Position numbers and translations under genes: made by a program. The notes beneath the pieces were generated by a model. It ran no database searches, had not been told where the DNA came from, and was given only the letters and a program-made list of their open reading frames with translations. From Shewanella sp. GD04112 (GTDB lineage Bacteria > Pseudomonadota > Gammaproteobacteria > Enterobacterales > Shewanellaceae): a stretch of 64,000 nt of DNA. The first letter of the stretch is position 1. Every line of letters starts with the position of its first letter. This document shows positions 17,128 through 25,423 of this stretch, one piece after another. Where the stretch lies: positions 3,658,001 to 3,722,000 of the forward strand of contig NZ_JAOEAL010000001.1 of NCBI RefSeq assembly GCF_029835735.1, in the 5' to 3' direction.

Positions 17128-17466
17128 TCACACCGCTTCTTCGTTTTCTTCACCGGTACGAATGCGGATAACGCGCTCTACATCGGTTACGAAAATCTTA
17201 CCATCGCCGATTTTACCGGTACGAGCTGTTTCCACAATAACATCAATCGCTTGGTCGACTAAATCATCTTGAATCACGAGTTCAATTTTAACTTTAGGTA
17301 AAAAGTCGACCATATACTCCGCACCGCGGTAAAGCTCGGTGTGCCCTTTTTGACGGCCAAAACCTTTAACCTCCAGCACTGTCATCCCGGTGATACCTAT
17401 CTCAGCAAGTGACTCGCGTACATCATCCAATTTAAAAGGCTTAATAATCGCTTCAACTTTTTTCAT
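17128..17466 (-). CDS. glnB: Nitrogen regulatory protein P-II
   Basis: A trimeric signal protein that reports 2-oxoglutarate, ATP/ADP and, through uridylylation, glutamine status to nitrogen metabolism. From the second Met it is 112 residues, the standard length. FKLDDVRESLAEIGITGMTV, the T-loop with Tyr51 (RGAEYMVDFLPK), and the C-terminal GKIGDGKIFV and RIRTGEE signatures are all present. The T-loop MVDFLPK favours GlnB over GlnK, and no ammonium transporter gene is adjacent, which also argues against GlnK. ATG at 17469 is directly in front and cannot be excluded as start. Confidence 0.93.
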   Translation of the reverse strand: MKKVEAIIKPFKLDDVRESLAEIGITGMTVLEVKGFGRQKGHTELYRGAEYMVDFLPKVKIELVIQDDLVDQAIDVIVETARTGKIGDGKIFVTDVERVIRIRTGEENEEAV

Positions 17467-17708
17467 CAAACATTCCTTAGCACTTGCTTACAGAGAATCA
17501 ATAGAATGCCATTAGCTTACACGGGGTTAAGTGATTATTGAAGTATAGGCGGTGCTTTCCTCATAAAACACAGTTTCTATAAAACGATTCTTAGTACGTA
17601 AAAATCTATAAAAAACACTACGACCTCATTGCCGCCTTCCTATACTTAGACTTTAGTAAAAGGCTCCACACGTTCGCAGGATGCGACCCCTAAAACAAAG
17701 GAACTGTT

Positions 17709-18105
17709 ATGAAAGCACAACAACTTGGTTTTAGCTTGATTGAACTTGTCACAACACTATCCATCTCCACACTACTCCTTAGCATTGGTGTTCCGACATT
17801 TACTGATATTAAAGACAGTATTAGAGCGGATTCAAATATTAAGACAATTCAGCAAACACTTGTATTTGCACGTAATACCGCTATCAACTACGGATATAGA
17901 GTAACGGTTTGCCCCTTAATTGACGGTCAATGTCATGAAGACTGGCAAAAAGGCATTTCAGTTTTTACGGACTCAGGTACTGCAGAAACACTCGATTTAA
18001 ATGACAAAGTGATAATGACTCTAGATGAGTTTGATAGCCAAGATTTTATAAAATATAACCGTAGTTCTGTTAAGTTTCAGCCAGATGGACTTGCATCGGG
18101 GGCGG
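17709..18105 (+). pseudogene. FimT/GspH-type pseudopilin, 5' part, split by an IS
   Basis: The frame starts with AAGGA-preceded ATG and a prepilin leader MKAQQLG/FSLIELVTTLSI, the typical prepilin peptidase site followed by a hydrophobic helix. It continues as a GspH/FimT-like minor pseudopilin (TLVFARNTAINYGYRVTVCP) to KFQPDGLASG. There the reading enters an IS element and ends with unrelated residues. The missing C-terminal part is found after the IS at 19768-19895. A related intact gene follows at 20078. The truncated product of about 135 native residues is probably non-functional. Confidence 0.88.
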
Positions 18106-18141
18106 TGTTTTTCAAGATAGTTGTCACTCTTTGTTTAAATA

Positions 18142-19191
18142 TTAAGCTGCATTTATTACGCCTTCTTCTGGTGCCTTATCTGGGTTGAGTGTTACAGCGC
18201 CAACCGCTTCACAATTTCTGATCTCTGTAGACCAACGCATCGGTTTTCTTTCCTTCGCCGCCTCAAGCACTTTCTTGCGCTTCGCTAAAATAGCGCCATC
18301 TTGCAGTGCATGACGTTGCCCTGGTGAGACAAAATTTAGCTGGCTGTGTTTATGCTCATCGTTGTACCAGGTTACAAACTTTTCCACCCATTCTCTTGCT
18401 GTTGCTAAGCAGCTAAAACCTGATGCCGGCCACTGTGGGCGGTATTTCAACGTTTTAAATAACGACTCTGAAAAGGGGTTGTCATTACTCACCCGCGGCC
18501 GACTTAATGATGCCGTAATACCAAGCTCTTCCAGCTTGGCTTTCATGGTCAGTGACTTCATCGGCGCCCCATTATCAGAATGCAGCACTAATGGCGTGTT
18601 AAAGCATTGCTCGCGTAACAGACAGCGTTGGATTAGCGCAGCGGCATATTCCCCACTTTCTTGCTCATGAACTTCGTAACCCACTATTTTTCTACTGTAA
18701 ATATCTTCAAACAGGTACAAATAGTAGAACTGGCCTTTGACGATTGAGGCTAAATAAGTGATGTCCCATGACCACACTTGATTCGGCCCATCTGCCCGAT
18801 AACTCAACGGTTTGCTTCGATTGACCGCAGCCTGAGTGCGGCCACGATGGTTAAGTTGACCATGAGCATTTAACACTCTGTAGAAGCTGGATTCCGAGGC
18901 GATATAAATCCCGTTATCTAATAATGTTGGCACAATTTGCGACGGGGGTAAGCTGGCGTACTCCGCTTGATTGCACACACTTAATATCTGTTGTCGCTCA
19001 TGTTCTTCGAGTTTATTTGCTGGCTCTGGTCGAGCTGCTGTTGGCCTTAAATCAGCTTGCACTTGACCTTCTCGATACCAACGTCGATAGGTACGCTTAC
19101 TGAGGCCCGTTTCAGCACAAGCCTTATAAAGGCGAGCACCATTGGTATAGGCCTCTTGGATTAAGGCAATCAATGCTATGCGCTCAGGCAA
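18142..19191 (-). CDS. IS3-family transposase OrfB (DDE integrase)
   Basis: A 349-residue rve-type integrase. The DDE triad is in WSWDITYL, LHSDNGAP and NPFSESLFKTLKY, the last with the E followed seven residues later by K as in IS3-family enzymes. The nominal start is a TTG, but the frame is open upstream through the 3' end of orfA. It lies in the -1 frame relative to orfA, so it is most likely made as an OrfAB fusion by frameshifting at 19236-19242. Both halves look intact. Confidence 0.9.
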   Translation of the reverse strand: MPERIALIALIQEAYTNGARLYKACAETGLSKRTYRRWYREGQVQADLRPTAARPEPANKLEEHERQQILSVCNQAEYASLPPSQIVPTLLDNGIYIASESSFYRVLNAHGQLNHRGRTQAAVNRSKPLSYRADGPNQVWSWDITYLASIVKGQFYYLYLFEDIYSRKIVGYEVHEQESGEYAAALIQRCLLREQCFNTPLVLHSDNGAPMKSLTMKAKLEELGITASLSRPRVSNDNPFSESLFKTLKYRPQWPASGFSCLATAREWVEKFVTWYNDEHKHSQLNFVSPGQRHALQDGAILAKRKKVLEAAKERKPMRWSTEIRNCEAVGAVTLNPDKAPEEGVINAA

Positions 19192-19196
19192 GGGGG

Positions 19197-19697
19197 TTAG
19201 CTCTCCTCGCTGTCGTCCCCCCAGAGCGCATTGAGCTTTTTTCTGAGCACCAGTAACGCAGCAGCTTCAGCCAGCGCTTTCTCCTTATAGCGCAATTCCC
19301 GTTGCAGCGATTTGATTTCGGCTTTGTCAGCCTTAGCCTGCTGTTTAATGGTTTTAGTTTGTACTTCTGAGGTTTGAAAACCAGCTAAACAATCCTGTTT
19401 CCACTGCTGTACTTGCTCGCGGAACAAGCCCTTTTCACGGCAATACTGGTTTATCTCCGCTTCCGACAGCGGCGCTGTTTCAATAATCACGGCAAGTTTT
19501 GCTTCAGCCGACCAATCATCGGCTGTTAATGTTTTACCTGGCACGGGGCGACCTTCTTTTCTGGCAATATCTCGCCAATGATACAAGGTTTGCACCGCGA
19601 TGCCTTCTTCCCGAGCGACCTCTGCGACCGTTAAGTTGTGAGGAGGTAATAATTTTTTAAGGATCGCTTCTTTACGTTCTGGTGAATACCGAGCCAT
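19197..19697 (-). CDS. IS3-family transposase OrfA (DNA-binding)
   Basis: A 166-residue protein with an N-terminal helix-turn-helix (TVAEVAREEGIAVQTLYHWRD, residues ~23-43) and a C-terminal leucine-rich coiled coil (IKSLQRELRYKEKALAEAA) typical of IS3 OrfA. Near its end AGA-AAA-AAG provides the frameshift site for OrfAB. The gene ends a few bases before the nominal OrfB start. Confidence 0.88.
   Translation of the reverse strand: MARYSPERKEAILKKLLPPHNLTVAEVAREEGIAVQTLYHWRDIARKEGRPVPGKTLTADDWSAEAKLAVIIETAPLSEAEINQYCREKGLFREQVQQWKQDCLAGFQTSEVQTKTIKQQAKADKAEIKSLQRELRYKEKALAEAAALLVLRKKLNALWGDDSEES
19236..19242 (-). promoter_or_regulatory. Programmed -1 frameshift heptamer A AAA AAG
   Basis: In the orfA frame the codons are AGA AAA AAG CTC, so the heptamer is correctly phased. 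A -1 slip leads into the orfB frame, which has no stop from here to the integrase domain. This is the standard IS3-family arrangement. Confidence 0.8.
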
Positions 19698-19767
19698 ATC
19701 GTTCTCTTTTGCCGCACCCTGTCTTTAAACATAATGATTATTTAGGGGTGACAACAATCCTGACACA

Positions 19768-19895
19768 GGGGGGGGGCAAATGGCACATTTAAATATTGTC
19801 CAAGAACTGTTGACAGTAAAAACTCCAAAGCAGTGGTCGTAAATCAAGCTGGACGAGTTCGTATATCAACCGCCAAAAATATTGATTGTCGCTAA
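19768..19895 (+). pseudogene. FimT/GspH-type pseudopilin, 3' remnant after the IS
   Basis: After a run of nine G the frame reads ANGTFKYCPRTVDSKNSK, then AVVVNQAGRVRISTAKNIDCR and a stop. This is the standard C-terminal end of GspH/FimT pseudopilins (compare IIYCPSGKSDASKSIKIS in the gene at 20078). It is the displaced continuation of the frame that starts at 17709. No start codon or ribosome-binding site serves it alone. Confidence 0.87.
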
Positions 19896-19899
19896 AACA

Positions 19900-19960
19900 C
19901 TAAAAAACCTAAAAAACCTAAAAAACCTAAAAAACCTAAAAAACCTAAAAAACCTAAAAA
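19900..19960. repeat. 9-bp tandem repeat, about 6.8 copies
   Basis: Six exact copies of CTAAAAAAC followed by a partial seventh copy CTAAAAA. The array starts five bases after the stop codon of the pilin remnant and lies before the intact pseudopilin gene. Exact copies suggest recent slippage expansion. Confidence 0.92.
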
Positions 19961-20077
19961 TTATAAAGAAACAGAATAATAAAACCATTGGTTATATAAA
20001 TTTATCTTAAACAGATAGTTACTGACCAACAAGTCACTCTCGCATATACTTAATTAAGTTTAAGCGAGGATTACTGC

Positions 20078-20572
20078 ATGTTTACTATATCCAAGGGATT
20101 TACCTTAGTTGAGTTAATGGTCACCATTGCGGTTGCTGCTTTGTTGCTATCCATTGGAGTACCATCATTTACTGCGATATATGAAGCGACCCGCGGAGCC
20201 AATGAGATACAAAAGATTAATGACCTCTTTGCCTTTGCCCGAAATCAAGCAGTGAATTATGGTACGACAGTAACAGTTTGCCCCTACGCATCCAATCCCT
20301 GTGGTAATGATTGGAGTAAAGGGTTTAGTGTTTATGTCGAACGTAATGGCGCCAAGAAGGTACTAAAGATAATAGATGGATTTAACTCAAAAGATACTAT
20401 TTCATTAACAGGCCCAACAGATAAAACCGTGAATTTTACATCCGATGGTTTGGTATCAACAGAAACATCAATCATCTATTGCCCAAGTGGTAAAAGTGAT
20501 GCTTCAAAAAGCATTAAAATAAGCACGTCTGGTCTTATAAAAGAAGATGACGAGCACAAAAGTTGTTCATAA
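20078..20572 (+). CDS. FimT/GspH-type minor pseudopilin
   Basis: A 164-residue type IV pilin-like protein. The leader MFTISKG is cut before FTLVELMVTIAVAALLLSIG. The globular part has FAFARNQAVNYGTTVTVCP and IIYCPSGKSDASKSIKIS, as in GspH/FimT/FimU pseudopilins, with a likely disulfide near the C-terminus. GAGG precedes the ATG. It is a paralogue of the IS-disrupted gene just upstream and faces the pilE end of the pilVWXY1E operon, so it probably belongs to the same type IV pilus priming complex. It may compensate for the lost copy. FimT versus FimU cannot be decided from sequence alone. Confidence 0.88.
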   Translation: MFTISKGFTLVELMVTIAVAALLLSIGVPSFTAIYEATRGANEIQKINDLFAFARNQAVNYGTTVTVCPYASNPCGNDWSKGFSVYVERNGAKKVLKIIDGFNSKDTISLTGPTDKTVNFTSDGLVSTETSIIYCPSGKSDASKSIKISTSGLIKEDDEHKSCS

Positions 20573-20647
20573 CCTATGTATGGTTCATTATTGATAGACA
20601 ACTAATTAAACATTAATAACAGTTTGATAGTGAAAATAACTACGGAT

Positions 20648-20677
20648 AAAAAAGCCTAAAATTTTTTAGGCTTTTTT
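20648..20677. terminator. Bidirectional terminator between the pseudopilin gene and the pil operon
   Basis: AAAAAAGCCTAAAA paired with TTTTTTAGGCTTTTTT. It is symmetric, with A/T runs outside a GCCTA stem, and suits the convergent genes on both sides. Confidence 0.82.
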
Positions 20678-20735
20678 ATCATGTTTACCCCGTCATAAAT
20701 AGCTTTGACACTTTCAAACTTTTTTAAAGATATAT

Positions 20736-21041
20736 TTATCTTGGGGTTAACCGGTCCAGCTCTTGAGCCTTGCTACTACTAAATTTGGCACTAAGCTCAA
20801 CACATTCTTCAACAGTGTTTATATAGAATTTTTGCCCATCATTCGACTCACGAAGTGACCCAACAAGACTCGCCATACGTAAACTCATTTCACTGGTTTT
20901 CCAGCGATAAAATGCAATTTCAGCATCCTTTTTTGATGTTATATAGCATTTAAAGTCTTGTTCTATTTGACCACTCGCAACTGCAGCCCAAAGATGACTA
21001 GACGTTAGCACCAAAATAGTTGTGATCAATAATTTTTTCAT
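20736..21041 (-). CDS. Small exported protein, TapY2-like, last gene of the minor pilin operon
   Basis: A 101-residue protein with a signal peptide (MKKLLITTILVLTSSHLWAAVA). The mature part has two Cys (FKCYITSKKDAEIAFYRW and VEECVELSAKF), possibly forming a disulfide. The ATG at 21041 overlaps the pilE stop as ATGA and has GGAG eight bases before it, so it is translationally coupled to pilE. Position and size match the TapY2-type protein found beside PilY1/PilE in Shewanella and Aeromonas; I recall the family name but could not confirm it. Its function is unknown. Confidence 0.68.
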   Translation of the reverse strand: MKKLLITTILVLTSSHLWAAVASGQIEQDFKCYITSKKDAEIAFYRWKTSEMSLRMASLVGSLRESNDGQKFYINTVEECVELSAKFSSSKAQELDRLTPR

Positions 21042-21448
21042 TTCCAACACTCCGCACTGGGACCTTTAGCCCCTGTATCAGTAATGGTCAAAGGCGTACA
21101 TGATGAATCTCGACTAGCCTGTATTCCTTGCGCGACCGCTTTTAGTGTAAATGATGACGTACCACTTGATGTGACAGAGTAATTTCCATGTTCAGTTATA
21201 TAAGGGTCTGCACCTATAAGCTCAGATAAGTCAGTCGTATACTTACGATTATCTAAGTAATACTGCTCTTGCAAATTGGCTAATCTCATCAACGCAGACA
21301 ATCCCTCAGCTCTCGTGCTTTGAGCCACATAGCGAGTATAAGAAGGATATGCAATTGCAGCCAAAATCCCGATAATGACAACAACTATCATCACTTCGAT
21401 TAAGGTAAAACCTTTGTATTTGATATTCATATAAAAATATTTACTCAT
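21038..21448 (-). CDS. pilE: Type IV pilin, PilE-like minor pilin
   Basis: A class IVa pilin of up to 136 residues. The leader ends KYKG and is cut before FTLIEVMIVVVIIGILAAIAYPSY, a canonical N-methylated helix with Glu5. The C-terminal part has a Cys pair (SSCTPLTITDTG and AECWK). The ATG at 21448 overlaps the pilY1 stop by eight bases (ATGAGTAA), which favours coupled translation from there; ATG at 21430 would give a shorter leader. It follows PilY1 as in the pilVWXY1E order of other bacteria, so minor pilin PilE rather than major pilin PilA. Confidence 0.9.
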   Translation of the reverse strand: MSKYFYMNIKYKGFTLIEVMIVVVIIGILAAIAYPSYTRYVAQSTRAEGLSALMRLANLQEQYYLDNRKYTTDLSELIGADPYITEHGNYSVTSSGTSSFTLKAVAQGIQASRDSSCTPLTITDTGAKGPSAECWK

Positions 21449-24400
21449 TAATATGATAGTAAATTTTATTCACGCCTAAACCAGAAGCGACATTTATCGT
21501 GCCACTGTATTCACCATTTTCATTTTTATCGCCTTTACCAACACCAATAATATAAATATAAGGATCTTTACCAGTCTCAGGTGCAGGGATCACGATTTGA
21601 GGAGTATCGGGTACACGTTCTCCAAGTTCATAGTATAACTGAGAAAATGACCTAGTTCCTTTATGTAAATCAAACGCATAGAGTTTACCAGCACCAGAAA
21701 CAAGGCATACGTTATCCGCAACAGAGTCAGCTGGTGGAGAATATGATGTGAAGTACACCTTCCCCTGAACAATAAGCGCCGCGGTTAAGCTCTTCTCACC
21801 TAACCCCGAAAAGTCATAAAACCAACCTAACTTAGTACTAAAGCTAATATTATCGGATTCTGAAGTGGGTGCACTTGATGTAACATCATACAAGTTATTG
21901 ATAGTAATGGTAGAAGGTACATCACTCCCAGTAAAACTCTTAGTGACGACGTTACGATCTTGAAGCATAAAAAACATATCATTAACGTTTGTACTTGAAG
22001 GACTAGGCCTCATCCCACTACCCACAGCAACAGCATCATAAGGCACATTTTGATATGTTTTCGTTGTGACAGTTTCACTCCCTGTTGTCACGGATACTTC
22101 CGATAAATTTGTAAACATTGTTTGAGCAACAACAGGCTCAGCGAAGAACCGTCGATTATCACTATTTGTACCACCCAATGAGGCAAATTTGAACGCAGTC
22201 CAAGTATCGATGCTTGCACTCGGTAAATCCATACGCCAAATGTTACCAGTAACATCCGATGCATATATACGGTCTGTATAACCATCGTTGTTGCTATCAA
22301 GCACTGCAACTGAATTAGGAATACTGCCTTGGATACCAGGCAACACAGTTGCCCCACTCGCCGATCCACCAAAAGAATGGATCAGCGTTCCCTTTTGTGC
22401 ATCAACAATATATACAACACTACCTAATGGCGAAGTCGTCGGTGTAGCATCAAAGCTCACATCATAACCTCCACCAAAAATTAATACCGGTTTATCGTAA
22501 CCAACGATTTTAGTCACAATAGGTTCCGACCAGGTCTGACCTAGATCAGCAAAACCATCGGAAGAAGGATTAATTGTCCACATAAGAGATGGGCTGTCTG
22601 GGTTAGATACATCCAGAGCATAATAAGATGATCCTCCACGCCGCATACCCACAAAAACCCAAGCCTTGTTTACTTTACCGGTAGAATCCGTTTCGGTATA
22701 AGCTACGGGAGATGAATCCATTCCATATACTGTGTGTACACCAGATGGATCATTGGTTCGAAGTTCATATAAATTAGGGAGAAGTTCGAAAGGAATAAAT
22801 CCCCATGTTTCGGACACTGATTCTCCACCATCCTTAAACATATGTAATACACCTTGGTTAGTACCAAGAATGATTCTGATATCCGTTGCCGTTTCACTAC
22901 CAAAATTCAATGCCAGTGGTTTTGAATGTAAAGGGTCGCCCATAACATCACTGCGTTTATCGGTTGTACTGCCGTTTTTATTGTCATCATCAACATCAAT
23001 ACCTTTTAACCAATCTAGAGTATTTGCGACTTCATCAATACTGGTTCTCATAAAGGTAGCTAGAGCTTGATCGCCACCAGCAGCACTTTGTGCATTAGAT
23101 AACGTAAGAGGAGACAAACTATTTGCTCCTCCTAAATTACTTAAAATGGTTCGACTAGCTTGACTCTTAATTTGAGCAGCAGCACCACCTACCTCTACCT
23201 TATTACCATCTTTTTGGCTGGCGCAATCGGACCAAATCGTACAAGCGGTATCTTTAATATTTCCGTTATCAGCAATAGCCGCATTTCCTTGACTATCAAC
23301 TAAGGTGCCATCAGCTGTTACTTTAAGTTTCTTTAAATTACCACTCCAGCGAGGACCTTTACCTGGTAAAAACATTGCATAGTAAGCAGCATCAAAAGTT
23401 TGTGTTCTATCAAAGTTATTACTCGCAATACTTGGAGAAGTAAAACTCGAGTCTATATTAAGAATATTTGATAACGCATCATTAAGGGCATTTTGTAATT
23501 CTAAACTATTCTGAGCTGCAAAATATAAGCCACCACCACGTTTAGCTGTTTCCGCTAATAAGGGGGCCGCATCCTCTGCGCCTTTACTAAAACCAATAGT
23601 GTAAGTGCGCACATTTTGCATTTGCTCCGTGTTAGAGCTATCAAGTTTATTGATTAGATCATTATTGAACATATAACTTGCTAATGCAGGTAAATAACTA
23701 GGCGAACTTAAACCCTGAGAAAATGATGAATAATCACCGCTTTTACTTGCTGTAGCAGTTAAACTTTTAACATCGTTATTAGCACTTCCATCAACGGTTG
23801 GTGAGCCATCAGTAACATAAATCACATAGGCAATATCAGTACAAACTTTAAATGGGCTGCTGTAAGTACCGTTTTTTTCTACAGAAGTATCATAAGGAGG
23901 GCGATTGCCTACATAAGAGCCATAATCGGTATCCGCGTGTCCAAAAACAACACTTTTACCAGCAAAATAACGATAGGCTTCGTACATAGTTTCACACAAA
24001 GGTGTATTAGTTTTTGCTGGTAACTTATCAATAGTTAATAGTAAGCTATCTCGAGCAGCATCCGTCATTTGTGTAATACCAGAAACTATCCGGCCACCAT
24101 CCCTATTCCCCTCATTAGGATAATTGTAATTAAATACAGCCAACCCAAAATCGACGGTTGGGGTAGAATTAATAATGTTAGAAATCGCCTTCTTCGCAAT
24201 CTCTAACCTTGAAACTTTTACGGTTGGCAACCGTCCTTCTTTAGACAACCAATACCACCTTAAATAGTTATCTGTATAAAAAGTGACAGGCTGACCAACA
24301 CCAAAATCTGTATTTTTTGCGGCAATTAAAGCATCACCCCATGTGCTACTGGGGGAAGATGACGTAAAATAAGGAAATGCTTTCTTTTTCCAACCACTCT

Positions 24401-24947
24401 GTATTGTTAACCCATTAGCAGGAAATCCGTCATTGTAAGAAGATGAGTTTTGAGGATCTACTGTAGAAATATCCTCCCAGCAATCAACAACCTTAATATT
24501 ACGACCATCTGTCTCGGGAAACTCTTTCCATACCCCCGTAGTTCCACTTGAAGTGAACTCGCGAATATAGCCTGTAAAACGGCCATATTGATCCAATGCA
24601 GCTTTACTTTGATTACAACCGTTTATCGTAGCATCAAAATATCGTCTATCTGAACTGGTATCCGGCTTTGGTAATGCTCCGCCTCCCACAGTGTAATAGA
24701 TTCGATCGCCACTGTACCCTGAACCACTAATAGGGGGATAGTCATAATCGGGATCATAATCAATCACCTGAGTAATTTCTTCGGTAGACATACTTCCCGA
24801 GTTATCAAAAATAACCAAGACTTTAGGTCTAGCACCCGTGCGAGTTGTCGACTCTTTAACATATAATTCAGTGTCATCGCCAAAGGTTGATATTGACGTG
24901 ACAGCCAATGCAAGCAATGTACACAAAGTGAGTTTTTTAGTTAGCAT
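21441..24947 (-). CDS. pilY1: Type IV pilus tip/biogenesis protein PilY1
   Basis: A 1168-residue exported protein that, in other species, caps the pilus with the minor pilins and mediates adhesion and surface sensing. A signal peptide (LTLCTLLALAVTSISTFG) is followed by a von Willebrand A-like region with the metal-site motif VLVIFDNSGSMS near residue 50. The C-terminal beta-propeller contains MGDPLHSKPLALNFG, IILGTNQGVLHMF, WGFIPFELLPNLY and VFVGMRRGGSSYYALDV. A calcium-binding loop DSNNDGYTD lies near residue 885, as in Pseudomonas PilY1. pilX precedes it by four bases and pilE overlaps its stop. Full length, no frame break seen. Confidence 0.93.
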   Translation of the reverse strand: MLTKKLTLCTLLALAVTSISTFGDDTELYVKESTTRTGARPKVLVIFDNSGSMSTEEITQVIDYDPDYDYPPISGSGYSGDRIYYTVGGGALPKPDTSSDRRYFDATINGCNQSKAALDQYGRFTGYIREFTSSGTTGVWKEFPETDGRNIKVVDCWEDISTVDPQNSSSYNDGFPANGLTIQSGWKKKAFPYFTSSSPSSTWGDALIAAKNTDFGVGQPVTFYTDNYLRWYWLSKEGRLPTVKVSRLEIAKKAISNIINSTPTVDFGLAVFNYNYPNEGNRDGGRIVSGITQMTDAARDSLLLTIDKLPAKTNTPLCETMYEAYRYFAGKSVVFGHADTDYGSYVGNRPPYDTSVEKNGTYSSPFKVCTDIAYVIYVTDGSPTVDGSANNDVKSLTATASKSGDYSSFSQGLSSPSYLPALASYMFNNDLINKLDSSNTEQMQNVRTYTIGFSKGAEDAAPLLAETAKRGGGLYFAAQNSLELQNALNDALSNILNIDSSFTSPSIASNNFDRTQTFDAAYYAMFLPGKGPRWSGNLKKLKVTADGTLVDSQGNAAIADNGNIKDTACTIWSDCASQKDGNKVEVGGAAAQIKSQASRTILSNLGGANSLSPLTLSNAQSAAGGDQALATFMRTSIDEVANTLDWLKGIDVDDDNKNGSTTDKRSDVMGDPLHSKPLALNFGSETATDIRIILGTNQGVLHMFKDGGESVSETWGFIPFELLPNLYELRTNDPSGVHTVYGMDSSPVAYTETDSTGKVNKAWVFVGMRRGGSSYYALDVSNPDSPSLMWTINPSSDGFADLGQTWSEPIVTKIVGYDKPVLIFGGGYDVSFDATPTTSPLGSVVYIVDAQKGTLIHSFGGSASGATVLPGIQGSIPNSVAVLDSNNDGYTDRIYASDVTGNIWRMDLPSASIDTWTAFKFASLGGTNSDNRRFFAEPVVAQTMFTNLSEVSVTTGSETVTTKTYQNVPYDAVAVGSGMRPSPSSTNVNDMFFMLQDRNVVTKSFTGSDVPSTITINNLYDVTSSAPTSESDNISFSTKLGWFYDFSGLGEKSLTAALIVQGKVYFTSYSPPADSVADNVCLVSGAGKLYAFDLHKGTRSFSQLYYELGERVPDTPQIVIPAPETGKDPYIYIIGVGKGDKNENGEYSGTINVASGLGVNKIYYHINE

Positions 24948-24950
24948 ATC

Positions 24951-25412
24951 TTAACTCCCTGTCAAAACTTCTTGCTCGACTCCCGCAACAACGGTGAGCT
25001 GACCTAAATTATCACGGCCAAAATTAGCTGTACTGCTAATTTCAACCCGTCGGCAACTGATGATGTTTCCACTATTCGCTTTTGTACTTCGTTGGCATCC
25101 AACATCTTTGGCCCCAATAATCACATTTCCACCAGCATCAACCTCAAATGGAATAGGTGTTAAGGTCTGTTGAGCACCAAACTCAGTGCCAGTAGAGACA
25201 TTTGATAACGTTGCTAAACTCGTACCTTTATTCGCTTCTATAGCCGCTTCTAAGCCGCCATCGGCGATGGCTTTAGCTTCTATTCGCTCAGAACCCGCAC
25301 CTGACATTCGCATAGATTGCGTAGAATTTACCGCTAAAGCGACACCTATGATGGTCATTAATAGTAGGACTATGAGTGCGAAAAACAGTACTATTCCTTT
25401 TTGCTTTCTCAT
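24951..25412 (-). CDS. pilX: Minor pilin assembly protein PilX
   Basis: A 153-residue protein. The N-terminus MRKQKGIVLFFALIVLLLMTIIGVALA is a pilin-like leader with cleavage after KQKG and a hydrophobic helix; Glu5 is absent, as in many PilX/GspK-type proteins. SMRMSGAGSERIEAKAIADGGLEAAIE resembles the PilX N-terminal domain. Two Cys (GCQRSTKANSGNIISCRR) may form a disulfide. It sits between pilW and pilY1 with gaps of 11 and 3 bases, clearly one operon. Confidence 0.88.
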   Translation of the reverse strand: MRKQKGIVLFFALIVLLLMTIIGVALAVNSTQSMRMSGAGSERIEAKAIADGGLEAAIEANKGTSLATLSNVSTGTEFGAQQTLTPIPFEVDAGGNVIIGAKDVGCQRSTKANSGNIISCRRVEISSTANFGRDNLGQLTVVAGVEQEVLTGS

Positions 25413-25423
25413 CCCTTTACCCT

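Larger units (their letters stand above)
18106..19767. mobile_element. IS3-family insertion sequence
   Basis: About 1.66 kb, with imperfect terminal inverted repeats beginning TGT and ending ACA. The left end is 18106-18127 (TGTTTTTCAAGATAGTTGTCAC, of which GTTGTCAC is the inner part) and the right end is 19748-19767, sharing TGT, TCA, GAT and GTTGTCAC when aligned with a 2-base gap. It carries two minus-strand genes joined by a frameshift signal. It sits inside a pilin-like gene. A clean target duplication could not be read because both flanks are G-runs (GGGGGCGG and nine G), so the boundaries may be off by a few bases. Confidence 0.85.

Noticed and set aside
18106..19767. Prophage or integron remnant
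   Set aside because: Only an OrfA/OrfB transposase pair with terminal repeats is present, no integrase attachment site or phage gene.
19900..19960. CRISPR-like repeat
   Set aside because: The units are 9 bp and directly adjacent with no spacers; it is a simple tandem repeat.
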